Part shown: positions 23,208 through 32,882 of the stretch, piece after piece
Layout: the number at the start of each line of letters is the position of its first letter
Position numbering within the stretch: position 1 is the stretch's first letter
Origin: Clostridia bacterium
GTDB taxonomy: Bacteria > Bacillota > Clostridia > Oscillospirales > Acutalibacteraceae
Assembly (NCBI GenBank): GCA_017399065.1
Contig: JAFQEL010000015.1
Location: 1 to 38,760, forward strand
DNA length: 38,760 bases
Reading direction: 5' to 3'
Position numbers and translations under genes: made by a program
The notes under the pieces: model-generated
What the model was told of the DNA's origin: nothing
The model's database searches: none
What the model saw: the letters and a program-made list of their open reading frames with translations, nothing else

Positions 23208-24761
23208 TCAACCTTTCATTTTTTTAGTAAATCTTCCGAGCAGACGCTTTGCGGAAGAATACAGATATATAAATTCTTCTGTTTTTCTGAACCTGACCCA
23301 GAAAACAACGTTGGGCACAACCGCACACAGTACAGCACGCACTAAGAAAAGCACTATATCGCCGCAGCGTGCACCGAGCGGAAGTGTCAGATAGTATATA
23401 ATTCCTCCGGGTATGCAGATACGTATAAGCGAAGCAAAATAACGTATATAATATTTTTTGGGCGAGATTCCGAAAGCTTCGCGGTGGACTAACCTTGCAT
23501 CAAACCACCACGTAGTAAGAAACCTGCTTATAATGGTGCCGAGAAAAACGCCTGCCACACCAAGAGGCTTTACAAGAATTATCGACAGCGGTACGTTAAG
23601 TATTACACTCACAAGCGGTCTGTAACGGCCCTTCCAGAAAATACCGCAGGCATCTTTATAGGACAGCACCGCATTCTGCAGACCCTCTGTAAGAAAATTG
23701 AGCACGATCATAAGCACCGTCAGCTCGTCAAAAAGCATATCTCTGCCCCATACGACAGCGATAAACGGATTAAAGAGATTCCACAGACAGATAGCACATA
23801 CACCGTAAATCCAGAAATTGAGGAAATTCAGACATCGGAATATAAATTCGCTCTTCGCTTTATCCTCGCCTGCAAACAGATTTCCTATACTTGCGGTAAA
23901 AGCAGAAAAAATATTTTTCACAAGCTGAGTAACCGCCGTAATTATAAGTGCATAGTTGGAATGTAAGCCGACAACAATCATACTTATACGGTTTGCGATA
24001 ATCAGATTGTCCGTTGAAGACAGAACCGTAAGGCTTATTCTGCTAAGCGCAAGAGCAAACAGATTTTTAAAAAAAGCCTTGCGTTCCTGCTTTTCAAGCT
24101 TTTCCTTTTTCAGCTTTGAAAGATACGGATACCTCCTGTTTACAATGATAGCGCATATAAGACTCTTTGATATATTTCCCACAGTCTGCACGATCATATA
24201 GGCAATGTAAGATCTGAATACTATAAGTACGACCGTACGCATTGCAATCGTAAGAACAGAAGCAATATTACCTATAACGTTGACAACGTATTTTTTCTGG
24301 TCAGCCTGAAGTATCGCACTTTTATATGCAAAAAAGAAATATGAGAAAGCACTGTCTGCAATATACAGTGCATATACAAAATCAACGTTTACGAGATCCG
24401 TAGTACCTTTCATAAAGTAAGGCAGGAATGGGTGAAAAGCAACACCGAAAACAAGAATCGAAACACCTACGACACGGTAGGCATTTTTGAGCAGATTCAT
24501 TGTAGCCGCAATCTTTTTCGTATCATTTTCAGCCAAAGGCTTATAAAGAGCATAACAGATTGCAGTACCTATACCAAGCTCGCCTATGCTTAGAATCGTT
24601 ATAACGCTCGTGAAAAGACCGCTTATGCCGAGAAACTCAACACCGATGGTGTTAAGCAGAACAATGCGGTTTATAAACTGGAGCAGAAAGGTAAGCGCCT
24701 GACCGCCCACACCCGTTACGGCAGACTTAAGACTGTTTATTGTACGGGTATTTTTTTCCAT
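23208..24761 (-). CDS. Polysaccharide/lipid-linked sugar flippase (MATE/MOP superfamily, Wzx-like)
   Basis: 517 aa with about 12-14 hydrophobic helices over the whole length and the MOP-type start (MEKNTRTINSLKSAVTGVGG, then FINRIVLLNTIGVEFLGISG, SIGELGIGTAICYALYKPL). It would move lipid-linked glycans across the membrane, as in capsule or exopolysaccharide export. No glycosyltransferase genes are near, so the substrate is unknown. It heads a minus-strand run with mutS2. A GAAAGGAG ribosome site is somewhat distant (about 15 bases) from the ATG. Confidence 0.85.
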   Translation of the reverse strand: MEKNTRTINSLKSAVTGVGGQALTFLLQFINRIVLLNTIGVEFLGISGLFTSVITILSIGELGIGTAICYALYKPLAENDTKKIAATMNLLKNAYRVVGVSILVFGVAFHPFLPYFMKGTTDLVNVDFVYALYIADSAFSYFFFAYKSAILQADQKKYVVNVIGNIASVLTIAMRTVVLIVFRSYIAYMIVQTVGNISKSLICAIIVNRRYPYLSKLKKEKLEKQERKAFFKNLFALALSRISLTVLSSTDNLIIANRISMIVVGLHSNYALIITAVTQLVKNIFSAFTASIGNLFAGEDKAKSEFIFRCLNFLNFWIYGVCAICLWNLFNPFIAVVWGRDMLFDELTVLMIVLNFLTEGLQNAVLSYKDACGIFWKGRYRPLVSVILNVPLSIILVKPLGVAGVFLGTIISRFLTTWWFDARLVHREAFGISPKKYYIRYFASLIRICIPGGIIYYLTLPLGARCGDIVLFLVRAVLCAVVPNVVFWVRFRKTEEFIYLYSSAKRLLGRFTKKMKG

Positions 24762-24803
24762 AAGCTGTCCGACACACTCCTTTCAATACTATTTTGAATA
24801 TTT

Positions 24804-24832
24804 ATTATAACATATTAAAAACAAAAATTCAA
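24804..24832 (-). promoter_or_regulatory. SigA promoter of the flippase-mutS2 run
   Basis: On the minus strand TTGAAT (24827-24832), 17 bases, TATAAT (24804-24809), about 43 bases before the flippase start. Confidence 0.7.
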
Positions 24833-25161
24833 ATAAAGTGCTCCGATATTTATCAAAAACACATTTTTCATACTCGGATACCCTTCATTAAAAACCGATT
24901 GCAAACCTTGTCATAAATTTTCATCCCGAATATTTGTAAAGCTCAATATCTTTACACTTAACAGTAAAAACTGCAATTACCATCTGCCTCATAATGCCTG
25001 ATCCGCGTAATTTCAACGATTTTCCACAATCACTCGAAACCGGCATTTTAATATTTCAACCTGAAAGCTCTCAACTTAGTAAAGTAATATATCTTTACAA
25101 AGCCGTAAAACACCAAGTAAAAATTTTCGTCAAAGTTTTTTTCGACTTTTGCTGTTTTATA
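24833..25161. other. Intergenic stretch between divergent operons, nothing recognised
   Basis: No gene, strong hairpin or recognised riboswitch seen; AT-rich. The promoters of the two divergent operons are at its edges. Confidence 0.4.
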
Positions 25162-25190
25162 TTGTTTTTTCTAAAACTTTGTATTATAAT
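25162..25190 (+). promoter_or_regulatory. Probable promoter of the AI-2E/ABC operon
   Basis: TTGTTT (25162-25167), 17 bases, TATAAT (25185-25190), 43 bases before the TTG start. Confidence 0.55.
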
Positions 25191-25232
25191 AATATACGTG
25201 TAATTTTGCACATCCCGGAAGGAGAAATAACC

Positions 25233-26480
25233 TTGAATACTACAGTCGAAAAAAGACGTGCGCTTATTATAAATGTCGCGTATTTCGCACTGATTATCGG
25301 TGCGTTCTATCTCTTTATGCGCTATGCCTTCTGGACGGTGTCGCCTTTTATTTTCGCTTTTTTCATAGCTATGCTTCTGCAAAAGCCCGTGTATGCCGTC
25401 ACCAAGCGCACACACTTAAAAAAAGGCTTCGTATCATTTACGGCGGTGTTTTTTATCGCGGCACTGCTTGCAGGGCTGGTAGCTCTTGCAGGCACCACCG
25501 TACTCACCGAGCTCAAAGGCTTTGCCTCCAAGCTCACCGAAACCTTTAAAAGCATACCCGAATTTATCGCCGGTGCCGAAGCATGGGTGCTCGGTCTGCT
25601 TGAGCCTTTACCTGATGCAATCGAAGGCTCTCTTTCTGCCTCTGTAAATGATTTCACAGAAAATCTTCTGTCTGCTTTTTCTCAGCACGGAGAGGATTTC
25701 GCCACACCCGGTAAAGCACCTGCAATGCAGTTTGACTTTTCAACCCTGATTACTCCGCTGTCAGGTGTTATATCTACGGCAAGCAAACTACCCGCTTTCC
25801 TTATATCAATAATTATATTCTTTATCGCCACCTGCTTTATAACAGCAGATTATGACAGAATAGTTAATTTTATCAAGAGACAGCTTCCCGAGGACAAGCG
25901 TGCGGCACTCACAAAAACAAAAGCGCTCACTCTTTCCACACTCGGCAAAATGGTAAAGGCATACTGCCTCATTATCTGTATCACATTTACCGAAATACTC
26001 ATAGGTCTTACAGCACTCAACCTGCTCGGCTTCTATTCGGGCAGTTACAGAGTTGTTATTTCTCTGTGCATTGCCGTAGTTGATATATTCCCCATCCTCG
26101 GTTCAGGCACGGTTCTTATCCCGTGGGGAATAATCTCTCTGCTCAGAGGAAACATCGGTCTCGGTGTCGGACTGCTTGTGCTCTACGTCATAATAACCGT
26201 ACTGCGTCAGTATATTGAGCCTAAACTTGTTGCAGGTCAGCTCGGCCTGCCGCCTGCCGCAACACTTGTTGCAATGTATCTCGGTCTCAAAATTTTCGGT
26301 ATCCCCGGTATCTTTATGCTACCGTTGATAATAACCATCTTAAAAGTACTCAACGACGACGGTATTATCCACATCTGGAAGCCTTCACGTGCAGGCTCTG
26401 CCGAAGGTACGTCGTCTGTTGAGCTCAGAATCCCGAAACTTAAAACGAAAAAGAACACGAAAGGAAGAAAAACAAAATGA
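25233..26480 (+). CDS. AI-2E family transporter
   Basis: 415 aa from TTG 25233 (AAGGAG eight bases upstream; the next in-frame Met is far inside). Hydrophobic helices near the N-terminus (ALIINVAYFALIIGAFYLF, VSPFIFAFFIAMLLQKP), a soluble middle part, then the family's C-terminal bundle with the signature VDIFPILGSGTVLIPWGI and YIEPKLVAGQLGLPP. Family members include autoinducer-2 exporters and Na+/H+ antiporters, so the substrate is open. A basic C-terminal tail follows. Its last codon overlaps the ATP-binding gene by four bases. Confidence 0.88.
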   Translation: MNTTVEKRRALIINVAYFALIIGAFYLFMRYAFWTVSPFIFAFFIAMLLQKPVYAVTKRTHLKKGFVSFTAVFFIAALLAGLVALAGTTVLTELKGFASKLTETFKSIPEFIAGAEAWVLGLLEPLPDAIEGSLSASVNDFTENLLSAFSQHGEDFATPGKAPAMQFDFSTLITPLSGVISTASKLPAFLISIIIFFIATCFITADYDRIVNFIKRQLPEDKRAALTKTKALTLSTLGKMVKAYCLIICITFTEILIGLTALNLLGFYSGSYRVVISLCIAVVDIFPILGSGTVLIPWGIISLLRGNIGLGVGLLVLYVIITVLRQYIEPKLVAGQLGLPPAATLVAMYLGLKIFGIPGIFMLPLIITILKVLNDDGIIHIWKPSRAGSAEGTSSVELRIPKLKTKKNTKGRKTK

Positions 26481-27178
26481 GCAAAATCATTGAGGTCAAA
26501 GGGCTTGAAAAATCCTACGGCCGCAACCAGGTTCTCCGCGGTGTTGACCTGAGCTACGAAGAAGGCCAGGTCATAGGCCTTCTCGGTCCCAATGGCTGCG
26601 GTAAAACCTCGCTTATCAAAATCCTCACAGGTCTCATCCACGATTACCAAGGCACCGTACTTATCGACGGTCAGGCACCCGGCGTGTACACAAAATCCAT
26701 CACCGCCTACCTGCCCGAGCGTACTTATCTTCCCGAATGGATGAAGGCAAAAGACGCAATCAGCTATTTCGATGATTTCTTCACCGATTTCGATAAAGTA
26801 AAGGCAACCGAAATGCTCAACCGTTTCCGCCTCGACCCCAACCAGAAAATCAAAACTATGTCCAAGGGTATGCAGGAAAAGCTTCAGCTTCTCATCGTTA
26901 TGAGCCGTGCTTCAAAGCTCTACTGTCTTGATGAGCCCCTCGGCGGTGTTGACCCTGCAACACGAAGTGCTATCCTCGACGTAATTATGAATAACTACGC
27001 CGAAAAATCCACAGTACTTATCTCAACACACCTTATCAATGATGTTGAGCGTATATTCAACTCTGTCCTTATGATAGGTGAAGGCAGAGTCAAACTCGAT
27101 GCCAGTATGGATAAAATACGTAACGGCGACAAGAGTGTAGAAGAAATTTTCAAGGAGGTGTTCAGCTTTGGTTGGTAA
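26477..27178 (+). CDS. ABC transporter ATP-binding protein (ABC-2 type)
   Basis: 233 aa: Walker A GPNGCGKT (37-44), Walker B LYCLDEP, H-loop STH. The signature region reads MSKGMQEKLQL instead of LSGGQ, as in several stand-alone ABC-2 ATPases of the YtrB type. Helical segment TYLPEWMKAKDAISYFDDFF. Coupled to the upstream AI-2E gene (ATGA overlap) and to the downstream permease (11-base overlap), so it forms a transporter with that permease. Confidence 0.92.
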   Translation: MSKIIEVKGLEKSYGRNQVLRGVDLSYEEGQVIGLLGPNGCGKTSLIKILTGLIHDYQGTVLIDGQAPGVYTKSITAYLPERTYLPEWMKAKDAISYFDDFFTDFDKVKATEMLNRFRLDPNQKIKTMSKGMQEKLQLLIVMSRASKLYCLDEPLGGVDPATRSAILDVIMNNYAEKSTVLISTHLINDVERIFNSVLMIGEGRVKLDASMDKIRNGDKSVEEIFKEVFSFGW

Positions 27179-27977
27179 GCTTATAAAGAACGAACTCAAA
27201 GCGGGACTTCATTCGGTTGCTCCCATCTATATCGCAACTGCAGCAGTAGTTGCAATCCTCGCAATTTCATTCCTTTTCGAAATAGTATGGCTTGCGGCAA
27301 TAGCTCTTATCGCCGTTGTCCTCGTAGGCTTCGGCATTCTTGCCGTAACGATCATTTCAGTTATCAATAATTTCAACAAATCAATGTTCCGTGACCAGGG
27401 CTATCTTACGTTCACCCTGCCCGTCACAAGCGGTCAGCTCCTTTTCGCCAAAGCACTCTGTTCATTCATCTGGATTCTGCTCAGCTATATCGTGCTTATC
27501 GCATTATTTGCAGGCATCTATTTTTACGCTGCAGGTCAGGTAGACGAAAGTGAGCTTGCAACCTTAAAGATAATGCTTTCAATGATTGTAGAACTCCCCG
27601 ATACTGCGACAATCATCGGTGTTATTTCTCTATTCGTTACTTACTTTTTCCTCAACATTGTCTTCCTTGTCTCCGAAATCTATTTTGCGGTTGCTCTTTC
27701 AAACGTACGTCCCTTCCAGAAAATGGGTTTCTTTTCAACTATCCTCATCTTCATGGGCACTTTCGCCACAACCTCAACCATAAGCACACTTCTCAAGGCT
27801 TACGTACCTCTTTCTCTCAAGATTTCCCTTGAGGGTGCACAGCTTCTGTTTGAGCCGATGTACAGCTCTTCGGGTATCGTATTCGGTTTTTCCGACGTTA
27901 TCTTTATGGCAATTGCATCTGCGTTCTTCTTTGTTATGACCGCGTGGTTTATGAATCACAAAATTAACCTCAAATAA
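27168..27977 (+). CDS. ABC-2 type transporter permease
   Basis: 269 aa from TTG 27168, supported by AAGGAGGTG seven bases upstream and inside the ATPase gene's last codons. Six hydrophobic segments (IYIATAAVVAILAISFLFEI, LAAIALIAVVLVGFGILAV, SYIVLIALFAGIYFYAA, IGVISLFVTYFFLNIVFLV, STILIFMGTFATTST, IFMAIASAFFFVMTAWF). The conserved DQGYLTFTLPVTSGQLLFAK stretch is typical of this permease group in Clostridia. It partners with the ATPase encoded upstream; substrate unknown. Confidence 0.88.
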   Translation: MVGKLIKNELKAGLHSVAPIYIATAAVVAILAISFLFEIVWLAAIALIAVVLVGFGILAVTIISVINNFNKSMFRDQGYLTFTLPVTSGQLLFAKALCSFIWILLSYIVLIALFAGIYFYAAGQVDESELATLKIMLSMIVELPDTATIIGVISLFVTYFFLNIVFLVSEIYFAVALSNVRPFQKMGFFSTILIFMGTFATTSTISTLLKAYVPLSLKISLEGAQLLFEPMYSSSGIVFGFSDVIFMAIASAFFFVMTAWFMNHKINLK

Positions 27978-27989
27978 ATCGGAGTTACT

Positions 27990-28997
27990 ATGCATAGATA
28001 TTTAAAAGCACTTATCTTTATCGCTCTTGCCGCAGCACTCTCGTCTTCATTCTGTGTCTCTGCCGCCGGCGTTTCAGAGCAGAGCATAAAATTCGCCGCA
28101 TACTGTGAAACAACGCAGGAGATTGCCGAAGCTGTAGAGTCGGGTGCTGAGTTTGTATGCTTCGGAAGCACTCTCACCGCTCTCGAAGCATATGAAGCGA
28201 CACAGGGCAAAGTCGCTCTCATAGCAGACGCCGAAAGCATTGAACAGGCTGAAAAGATTTATTCGGAAATTTCTATGCTGAGCATTAAAAACGTTAACGT
28301 ATATTACAGAATCAGCGTCAGCGCAGGTAAAGCAACGGAATGGGCACAAAGCAAAGGCGTAAAACTCATAGGCTATTACAAGGGTAACATTTTCCCGATT
28401 GCCGTTTCCGCAATAAGCAAATATGCAAAATTTGCAGACGGTGCAATAATCCAGATGCAGACCAACAACCAGGACGGTGTTATCCTTCACAACTCCGTTA
28501 CTTCCGGTTTTACAAAACACGGTGCTATCGGTATGTTTTCTTTTGTCGATTCCACACGCAGCGCAAAGCGTACAGACTCCGCACGAAGCTGGGATGACCT
28601 TATTTCAAGAGGCTATACGTTAATCGAAACCGCCTACCCTGCCGATTTTGCAGAGTATCTCAAAAACAATACAGCAGAGAGACAAAAGCTTGAAGCAAGC
28701 GTAAATACAGCTCTTGCCACAAGTACGCAAGGTTGCCCTCCCAACAGAGTAAAAACATACCAATCCGCTCTTGAGGATGCTTCCGACCTGCTTTCCGACG
28801 GCTCATCCGCAACGTATGCAATGGCAGATGCACGCACAGCGCTTGACGAAGCCGTAAAGAACATAAAAATTCCCGATGGTTCCAAAATCCAGGGCGATCT
28901 CAAATTCACTCCCGGCAGAATTGCCTGGGCTCTTTTCGGTATCGCCCTCGTACTCAGCTGGCAGATATTCTTCCGCAAGCGTTGGGCTAAAAACTGA
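27990..28997 (+). CDS. Secreted, membrane-anchored GDPD-like protein with degenerate active site
   Basis: 335 aa. Signal peptide (RYLKALIFIALAAALSSSF, cleavage near VSAAG) and a C-terminal transmembrane helix (about 311-328) with basic tail RKRWAKN. The middle has the order of a glycerophosphodiester phosphodiesterase TIM barrel: AYCETTQEIAEAVESGAEFV where active enzymes have HRG...E.AI..GAD.IE.D, and at the end RGYTLIETAYPADFAEYL, matching the G.D.IITDYP...L terminal strand. The HRG and E.D catalytic motifs are absent, so it is probably inactive or a binding protein. It starts 12 bases after the ABC-2 permease gene, so may serve that transporter at the outer face. The family call is by pattern only. 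Confidence 0.6.
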   Translation: MHRYLKALIFIALAAALSSSFCVSAAGVSEQSIKFAAYCETTQEIAEAVESGAEFVCFGSTLTALEAYEATQGKVALIADAESIEQAEKIYSEISMLSIKNVNVYYRISVSAGKATEWAQSKGVKLIGYYKGNIFPIAVSAISKYAKFADGAIIQMQTNNQDGVILHNSVTSGFTKHGAIGMFSFVDSTRSAKRTDSARSWDDLISRGYTLIETAYPADFAEYLKNNTAERQKLEASVNTALATSTQGCPPNRVKTYQSALEDASDLLSDGSSATYAMADARTALDEAVKNIKIPDGSKIQGDLKFTPGRIAWALFGIALVLSWQIFFRKRWAKN

Positions 28998-29027
28998 TAT
29001 AACAAATTAATATAAGGAGAGGATATT

Positions 29028-30605
29028 ATGACTGACAGGACATACGCTATACCGCGAGCTGCTTCACCGGAAGAAGTCGGCGTTTCTTCAGCAGCAATTG
29101 CAGGTTTTATTCGCGACTGCGAAGAAAACGGTATCGAAAATCATTCGTTCATGGTTATCCGCCACGGCAAAGTTGCTTACGAAGCATGGCGCAAGCCCTA
29201 TTCGGCAGATATTCCTCACACTATGTATTCTGTAAGCAAAAGCATAATCGCCATTGCGGCAGGCTTTGCTGTAAGCGAAGGCTTAATTACAACGGATACC
29301 AGGCTTGTTGATGTATTCCCCGAATACCGACCCGAAAAACCCGATGAAGCACTTGAAGCAATAACGCTTCATTCTCTTATGACAATGACCGCGGGCAAAA
29401 ATGTCAGCCTGCTTGCAGACAAAACCTCCAAGCATTGGGTACGCGATTTTGTTGAAACAAAGCAAAGCTATTTTCCCGGCAAGAGCTGGAGCTATATCAG
29501 CGAAAACACATACTGTGTTGCCGCCATGCTCTCAAGACTCAGCGGTATGACTGTCACGGAATATCTCAAGCCGAGGCTTTATGAGCCGCTCGGCATAACA
29601 AGCCACCAATGGGAACGCGACACATCCGGCATTGAGGTCGGCGGCTGGGGCCTTTTCCTTAAAACCGAGGATCTGGCAAAAATTGCACTGTGCTGCCTCA
29701 ACGGCGGTAAATTCAACGGCAAGCAGATAATCCCGAGAGAATGGATAGCCCTTGCAGCCTCAAATCATACAGAAGGAATAGAAAATTCGCCCGAAGCCGG
29801 CTACGGTTATTTCATCTGGCGATGTGATTGTGATGAAAGCACCTACCGATTTGACGGTATGTTTTCACAGTTTGCAATTATGTTCGAAAAGTATGATGCC
29901 GTTGTTGTAATGACCGACAACGAAATAAATGAGGCTAAAACTCTCGCCTGCTTCTGGCAGCATTTTCCCGAGGCTTTTTTCGACGGTGAAGCACCCAAGG
30001 CTGTAGATATTCCCGCTTTTTCGGTATTGGATGAGGTCAAGCTCGGCACACGTCAGACCGACCTTGAAGAACATATTTCCCAAAAAACCATCAAGCTTTC
30101 AAATAACCCTATTGTTTCTCTCTCGGGTTATCCGCTGAGTGTACTCACCTTCCCCGCTGTCTATATGTCTGCTGACAAAGCAGGACCGATGGACAATATC
30201 AAGCTTAAGTTTTACGAAGATGAATGCACAATGTACTGGACAGAGGGCGATGAGAGCAACATCATTCACATCGGCCTTGACGGTATTCCGAGAAAAAGCA
30301 GAATTACTCTCGGAAAGCTTAAATATACGACAAGCTCAACTGCGGCTTGGCTCGATAAAAATGTGCTTGAGATACGTATAAGACCTCTGGAGACCGTTTG
30401 CCAGCGAGTCCTTCGCTTTACCTTCAAGGGCAACTCAGTGACACTTGAGCCTTCATCTATGCCTCACCTCAGCTATCTGTCAGAAGAGCTCGAGCCTACT
30501 GTGCAGAATATGATGTCCGGGCAAGCACCTCACGCAATGATAAGACTGGTGTTTCTTAACGCATATAAGCTTCTTGATGCCGCACACCATGGCAAGCTGA
30601 TATAA
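29028..30605 (+). CDS. Serine hydrolase (class C beta-lactamase/penicillin-binding-protein-like)
   Basis: 525 aa, no signal peptide evident. SxxK motif SVSK (68-71) in MYSVSKSIIAIAAGF, the downstream HSLMTMTAG stretch, and SYISENTYCVAAMLSRLSGM corresponding to the Y-x-N region, then YEPLGITSHQWERDTSG and the GWGLFLKTEDLAKIA helix, all typical of the beta-lactamase/esterase EstB-like fold. The last roughly 170 residues form an extra beta-rich domain (MDNIKLKFYEDECTMYWTEG). It could be a D-aminopeptidase or esterase rather than a beta-lactamase. AGGAGAGG precedes the ATG; same operon as its neighbours. Confidence 0.88.
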   Translation: MTDRTYAIPRAASPEEVGVSSAAIAGFIRDCEENGIENHSFMVIRHGKVAYEAWRKPYSADIPHTMYSVSKSIIAIAAGFAVSEGLITTDTRLVDVFPEYRPEKPDEALEAITLHSLMTMTAGKNVSLLADKTSKHWVRDFVETKQSYFPGKSWSYISENTYCVAAMLSRLSGMTVTEYLKPRLYEPLGITSHQWERDTSGIEVGGWGLFLKTEDLAKIALCCLNGGKFNGKQIIPREWIALAASNHTEGIENSPEAGYGYFIWRCDCDESTYRFDGMFSQFAIMFEKYDAVVVMTDNEINEAKTLACFWQHFPEAFFDGEAPKAVDIPAFSVLDEVKLGTRQTDLEEHISQKTIKLSNNPIVSLSGYPLSVLTFPAVYMSADKAGPMDNIKLKFYEDECTMYWTEGDESNIIHIGLDGIPRKSRITLGKLKYTTSSTAAWLDKNVLEIRIRPLETVCQRVLRFTFKGNSVTLEPSSMPHLSYLSEELEPTVQNMMSGQAPHAMIRLVFLNAYKLLDAAHHGKLI

Positions 30606-30632
30606 GCCGCCAATATAGAGAAAGGGCAGACA

Positions 30633-31364
30633 ATGACTCCTGTAATTAGGTTTGCTTGTATACTGCTTATTGCAGTTGAAATTATCTTTATTCCGCTATA
30701 TCTGAAAAAAATGTGGCCTACCAAAAACTGGCATTCACTCGGCTACAAAATGATATGTGCAACCGCCTACGTTGCCCTTGCGGCTTTGGTAACCGGCTCA
30801 ACCGGTGGAGCGAATTGGTATTCTCTGCCTATGCTCATAGGCTTTGCCGCATCGTGGCTGGGCGACCTGATGCTTCATATACCCAAGCCCACCAAGGTTT
30901 TCTTTGGCACAGGCATGGTATTTTTTGCCGTCGCTCATATCTTCTACTGCCTTGCATATATCGGTGTACAGCGTTCATATTTCCCCACTGTCAAAACGGT
31001 TTCCCTGTGGGAAATCCTGACAGCAGTTATAATAGTAGCTGCATATCTGGCTGTATGCCTTATCAAAAAAGTCAGCTTCGGCTCTATGCTCCTTCCTTGC
31101 GCGATTTACGGTATATTCGTAACAATAATGATGATAAAATCATCATTGCTGAGTATAAGGCTGCTTGAACAAGACGTTAACGGTATGACCGTACCTGCTG
31201 TACTGCTGCTCATAGGCGGCATAAGCTTTTTCCTGTCAGACGGCTCACTTGCACTTATCTCTTTTGACACACGTTACAAAAAATTCAGACTCAAAGTTTT
31301 TAACATAGTTACATACTTCGGTGCACAGATCTGTCTTGCGCTGTCAATACTTTATTTTGTATAA
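30633..31364 (+). CDS. YhhN/TMEM86 family (lysoplasmalogenase-like) membrane protein
   Basis: 243 aa with about eight hydrophobic helices. Family hallmarks: FAASWLGDLMLHIPK (the conserved S-x-x-GD motif), the helix FFGTGMVFFAVAHIFYCLAY (F..G...F..AH..Y) and FFLSDGSLALISF near the C-terminus. Known members hydrolyse lysoplasmalogens; anaerobic Clostridia often make plasmalogens, so a membrane-lipid role is plausible here. It lies 27 bases after the serine hydrolase gene. Confidence 0.8.
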   Translation: MTPVIRFACILLIAVEIIFIPLYLKKMWPTKNWHSLGYKMICATAYVALAALVTGSTGGANWYSLPMLIGFAASWLGDLMLHIPKPTKVFFGTGMVFFAVAHIFYCLAYIGVQRSYFPTVKTVSLWEILTAVIIVAAYLAVCLIKKVSFGSMLLPCAIYGIFVTIMMIKSSLLSIRLLEQDVNGMTVPAVLLLIGGISFFLSDGSLALISFDTRYKKFRLKVFNIVTYFGAQICLALSILYFV

Positions 31365-31389
31365 ATTTATCCGGGAGGATTTTAAAATT

Positions 31390-32841
31390 ATGGGACCTAT
31401 AGGAACAATTCTGCTTTGCGTACTCGGTCTGATTGTCGCATTGATTGCCGTTGCCGCAATCAGAGCTGTTATGCTTAAAGCAAAACCCAACACAAGTGCA
31501 CCCGCAATCAACCCTACTGAAGCAGAAGCACTTGACTACGCTGAAAAGCTCAGCGAAATGATTAAAGTGCCCACTATTTCATTAAGAGGCAACACCGATC
31601 TTTCGCAGTTTTACAAACTTCACGAGGTTATGAAGCAAAACTTCCCGCTCATATTCGAAAAGCTCGAATGCACGGAAATCGAAGGCAATCTCCTTTTCCG
31701 TTGGCCCGGTAAAGACCCCAAGCGTAACGGTCTGCTTCTTATGGGTCACCAGGACGTTGTTACAGCAGATGAGCCCACATGGACAAGAGATCCATTCTCG
31801 GGTGAAATAGCCGACGGCAACATCCACGGAAGAGGCTCAATGGACTGTAAGTCTACCGTATTTTCAGAATTTCAGGCTATCGAAGAGCTCCTTGCAGAGG
31901 GCTATGAGCCGCCTTGCGATGTCTACCTTGCAACAGCTGTTGACGAAGAGATTTCGGGCGGCGGTGCTCCGATGCTCGTAGATTATCTCAAGTCAAAGGG
32001 TGTACACCTTGACGTGGCAATGGACGAAGGCGGTGCTATCCTAAAGGGTCAGCTTCCTACAATGGACGGCTGGTGTGCCGCAATCGGTATACTTGAAAAA
32101 GGCTATATCGATGTCAAAATCAAGGCTAAGGGCAAGGGCGGTCACTCCTCGACACCTCCCAAAAACACACCTATGACAAGACTTGCAAAATTCGTTGCCG
32201 ATATAGAAAACGACCAACCCTTCAAGGCAGAGATCTCAGGCCCTGTTTATGCAATGCTAAAAGAGGCAGCTCCCTACCTCGGCTTCCCGCTGAGAATGGT
32301 GCTCGGCAATATGTGGCTGTTCAAGGGTCTGCTTACCAAAGTGCTTCCCGTTGTAAGCCCTATGTGCAAGGCTTTTGTTAAAACGACATTTGCCTGCACA
32401 ATGGCAGAAGGCTCACAGACACCCAACGTTATTCCTACCGAGGCTTACGTAGTCTGCAACCTCCGTCCCTCACCCCACCAGAATGCAGAAGCTTCACTTG
32501 CCGTACTTCAGAAATATGCTGATAAGTACGACCTCGAGCTTGAGGTAATTCACGCAAGAAGCGCTTCAAACTGTGTTGACTACAAGGGTGAAGAATTCAA
32601 GTACCTCACCAAGTGTATCAACGAGTGTTATCCCGATGCAGGTGTTATCCCCTACCTTATGACAGGCGGTACAGACTGCCGTCATTATGAAGCAATCGCC
32701 GACAACTGCCTGCGCTTCTGCCCGATTAAAATGAGTAACGAACAGCTTGCCGCTATGCATGCCGCTAACGAAAGCATAGGCGTAAACGAAGTTGCCCACT
32801 GCGTAAAATTCTATAAGCACTACATCAAAAACCACAAATAA
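31390..32841 (+). CDS. M20 family metallopeptidase (membrane-anchored)
   Basis: 483 aa from ATG 31390 (GGGAGG upstream), which leaves an N-terminal hydrophobic anchor (IGTILLCVLGLIVALIAVAA). M20 motifs: LLLMGHQDVV (His ligand and Asp), GRGSMDCKS (bridging Asp), VDEEISGGGAP (catalytic Glu-Glu), AMDEGGAI and GGHSSTPPK in the lid/dimerisation domain. Similar to PM20D1/carboxypeptidase S-like dipeptidases and N-acyl amino acid hydrolases. Last gene of the plus-strand run that begins at 25,233; a perfect terminator follows. Confidence 0.92.
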   Translation: MGPIGTILLCVLGLIVALIAVAAIRAVMLKAKPNTSAPAINPTEAEALDYAEKLSEMIKVPTISLRGNTDLSQFYKLHEVMKQNFPLIFEKLECTEIEGNLLFRWPGKDPKRNGLLLMGHQDVVTADEPTWTRDPFSGEIADGNIHGRGSMDCKSTVFSEFQAIEELLAEGYEPPCDVYLATAVDEEISGGGAPMLVDYLKSKGVHLDVAMDEGGAILKGQLPTMDGWCAAIGILEKGYIDVKIKAKGKGGHSSTPPKNTPMTRLAKFVADIENDQPFKAEISGPVYAMLKEAAPYLGFPLRMVLGNMWLFKGLLTKVLPVVSPMCKAFVKTTFACTMAEGSQTPNVIPTEAYVVCNLRPSPHQNAEASLAVLQKYADKYDLELEVIHARSASNCVDYKGEEFKYLTKCINECYPDAGVIPYLMTGGTDCRHYEAIADNCLRFCPIKMSNEQLAAMHAANESIGVNEVAHCVKFYKHYIKNHK

Positions 32842-32847
32842 AAATTA

Positions 32848-32882
32848 ACAGCCGTATCTGTTGCAGATACGGCTGTATTTTT
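32848..32882. terminator. Bidirectional terminator between the M20 gene and the MacB-like gene
   Basis: Perfect 13-bp stem ACAGCCGTATCTG (32848-32860) / CAGATACGGCTGT (32864-32876), A-rich before and ATTTTTA after, in the gap between convergent genes. Confidence 0.88.

Noticed and set aside
25095-25657. Minus-strand frames in and before the AI-2E gene
   Set aside because: They run through the promoter and ribosome site of the plus-strand operon and show no family pattern.
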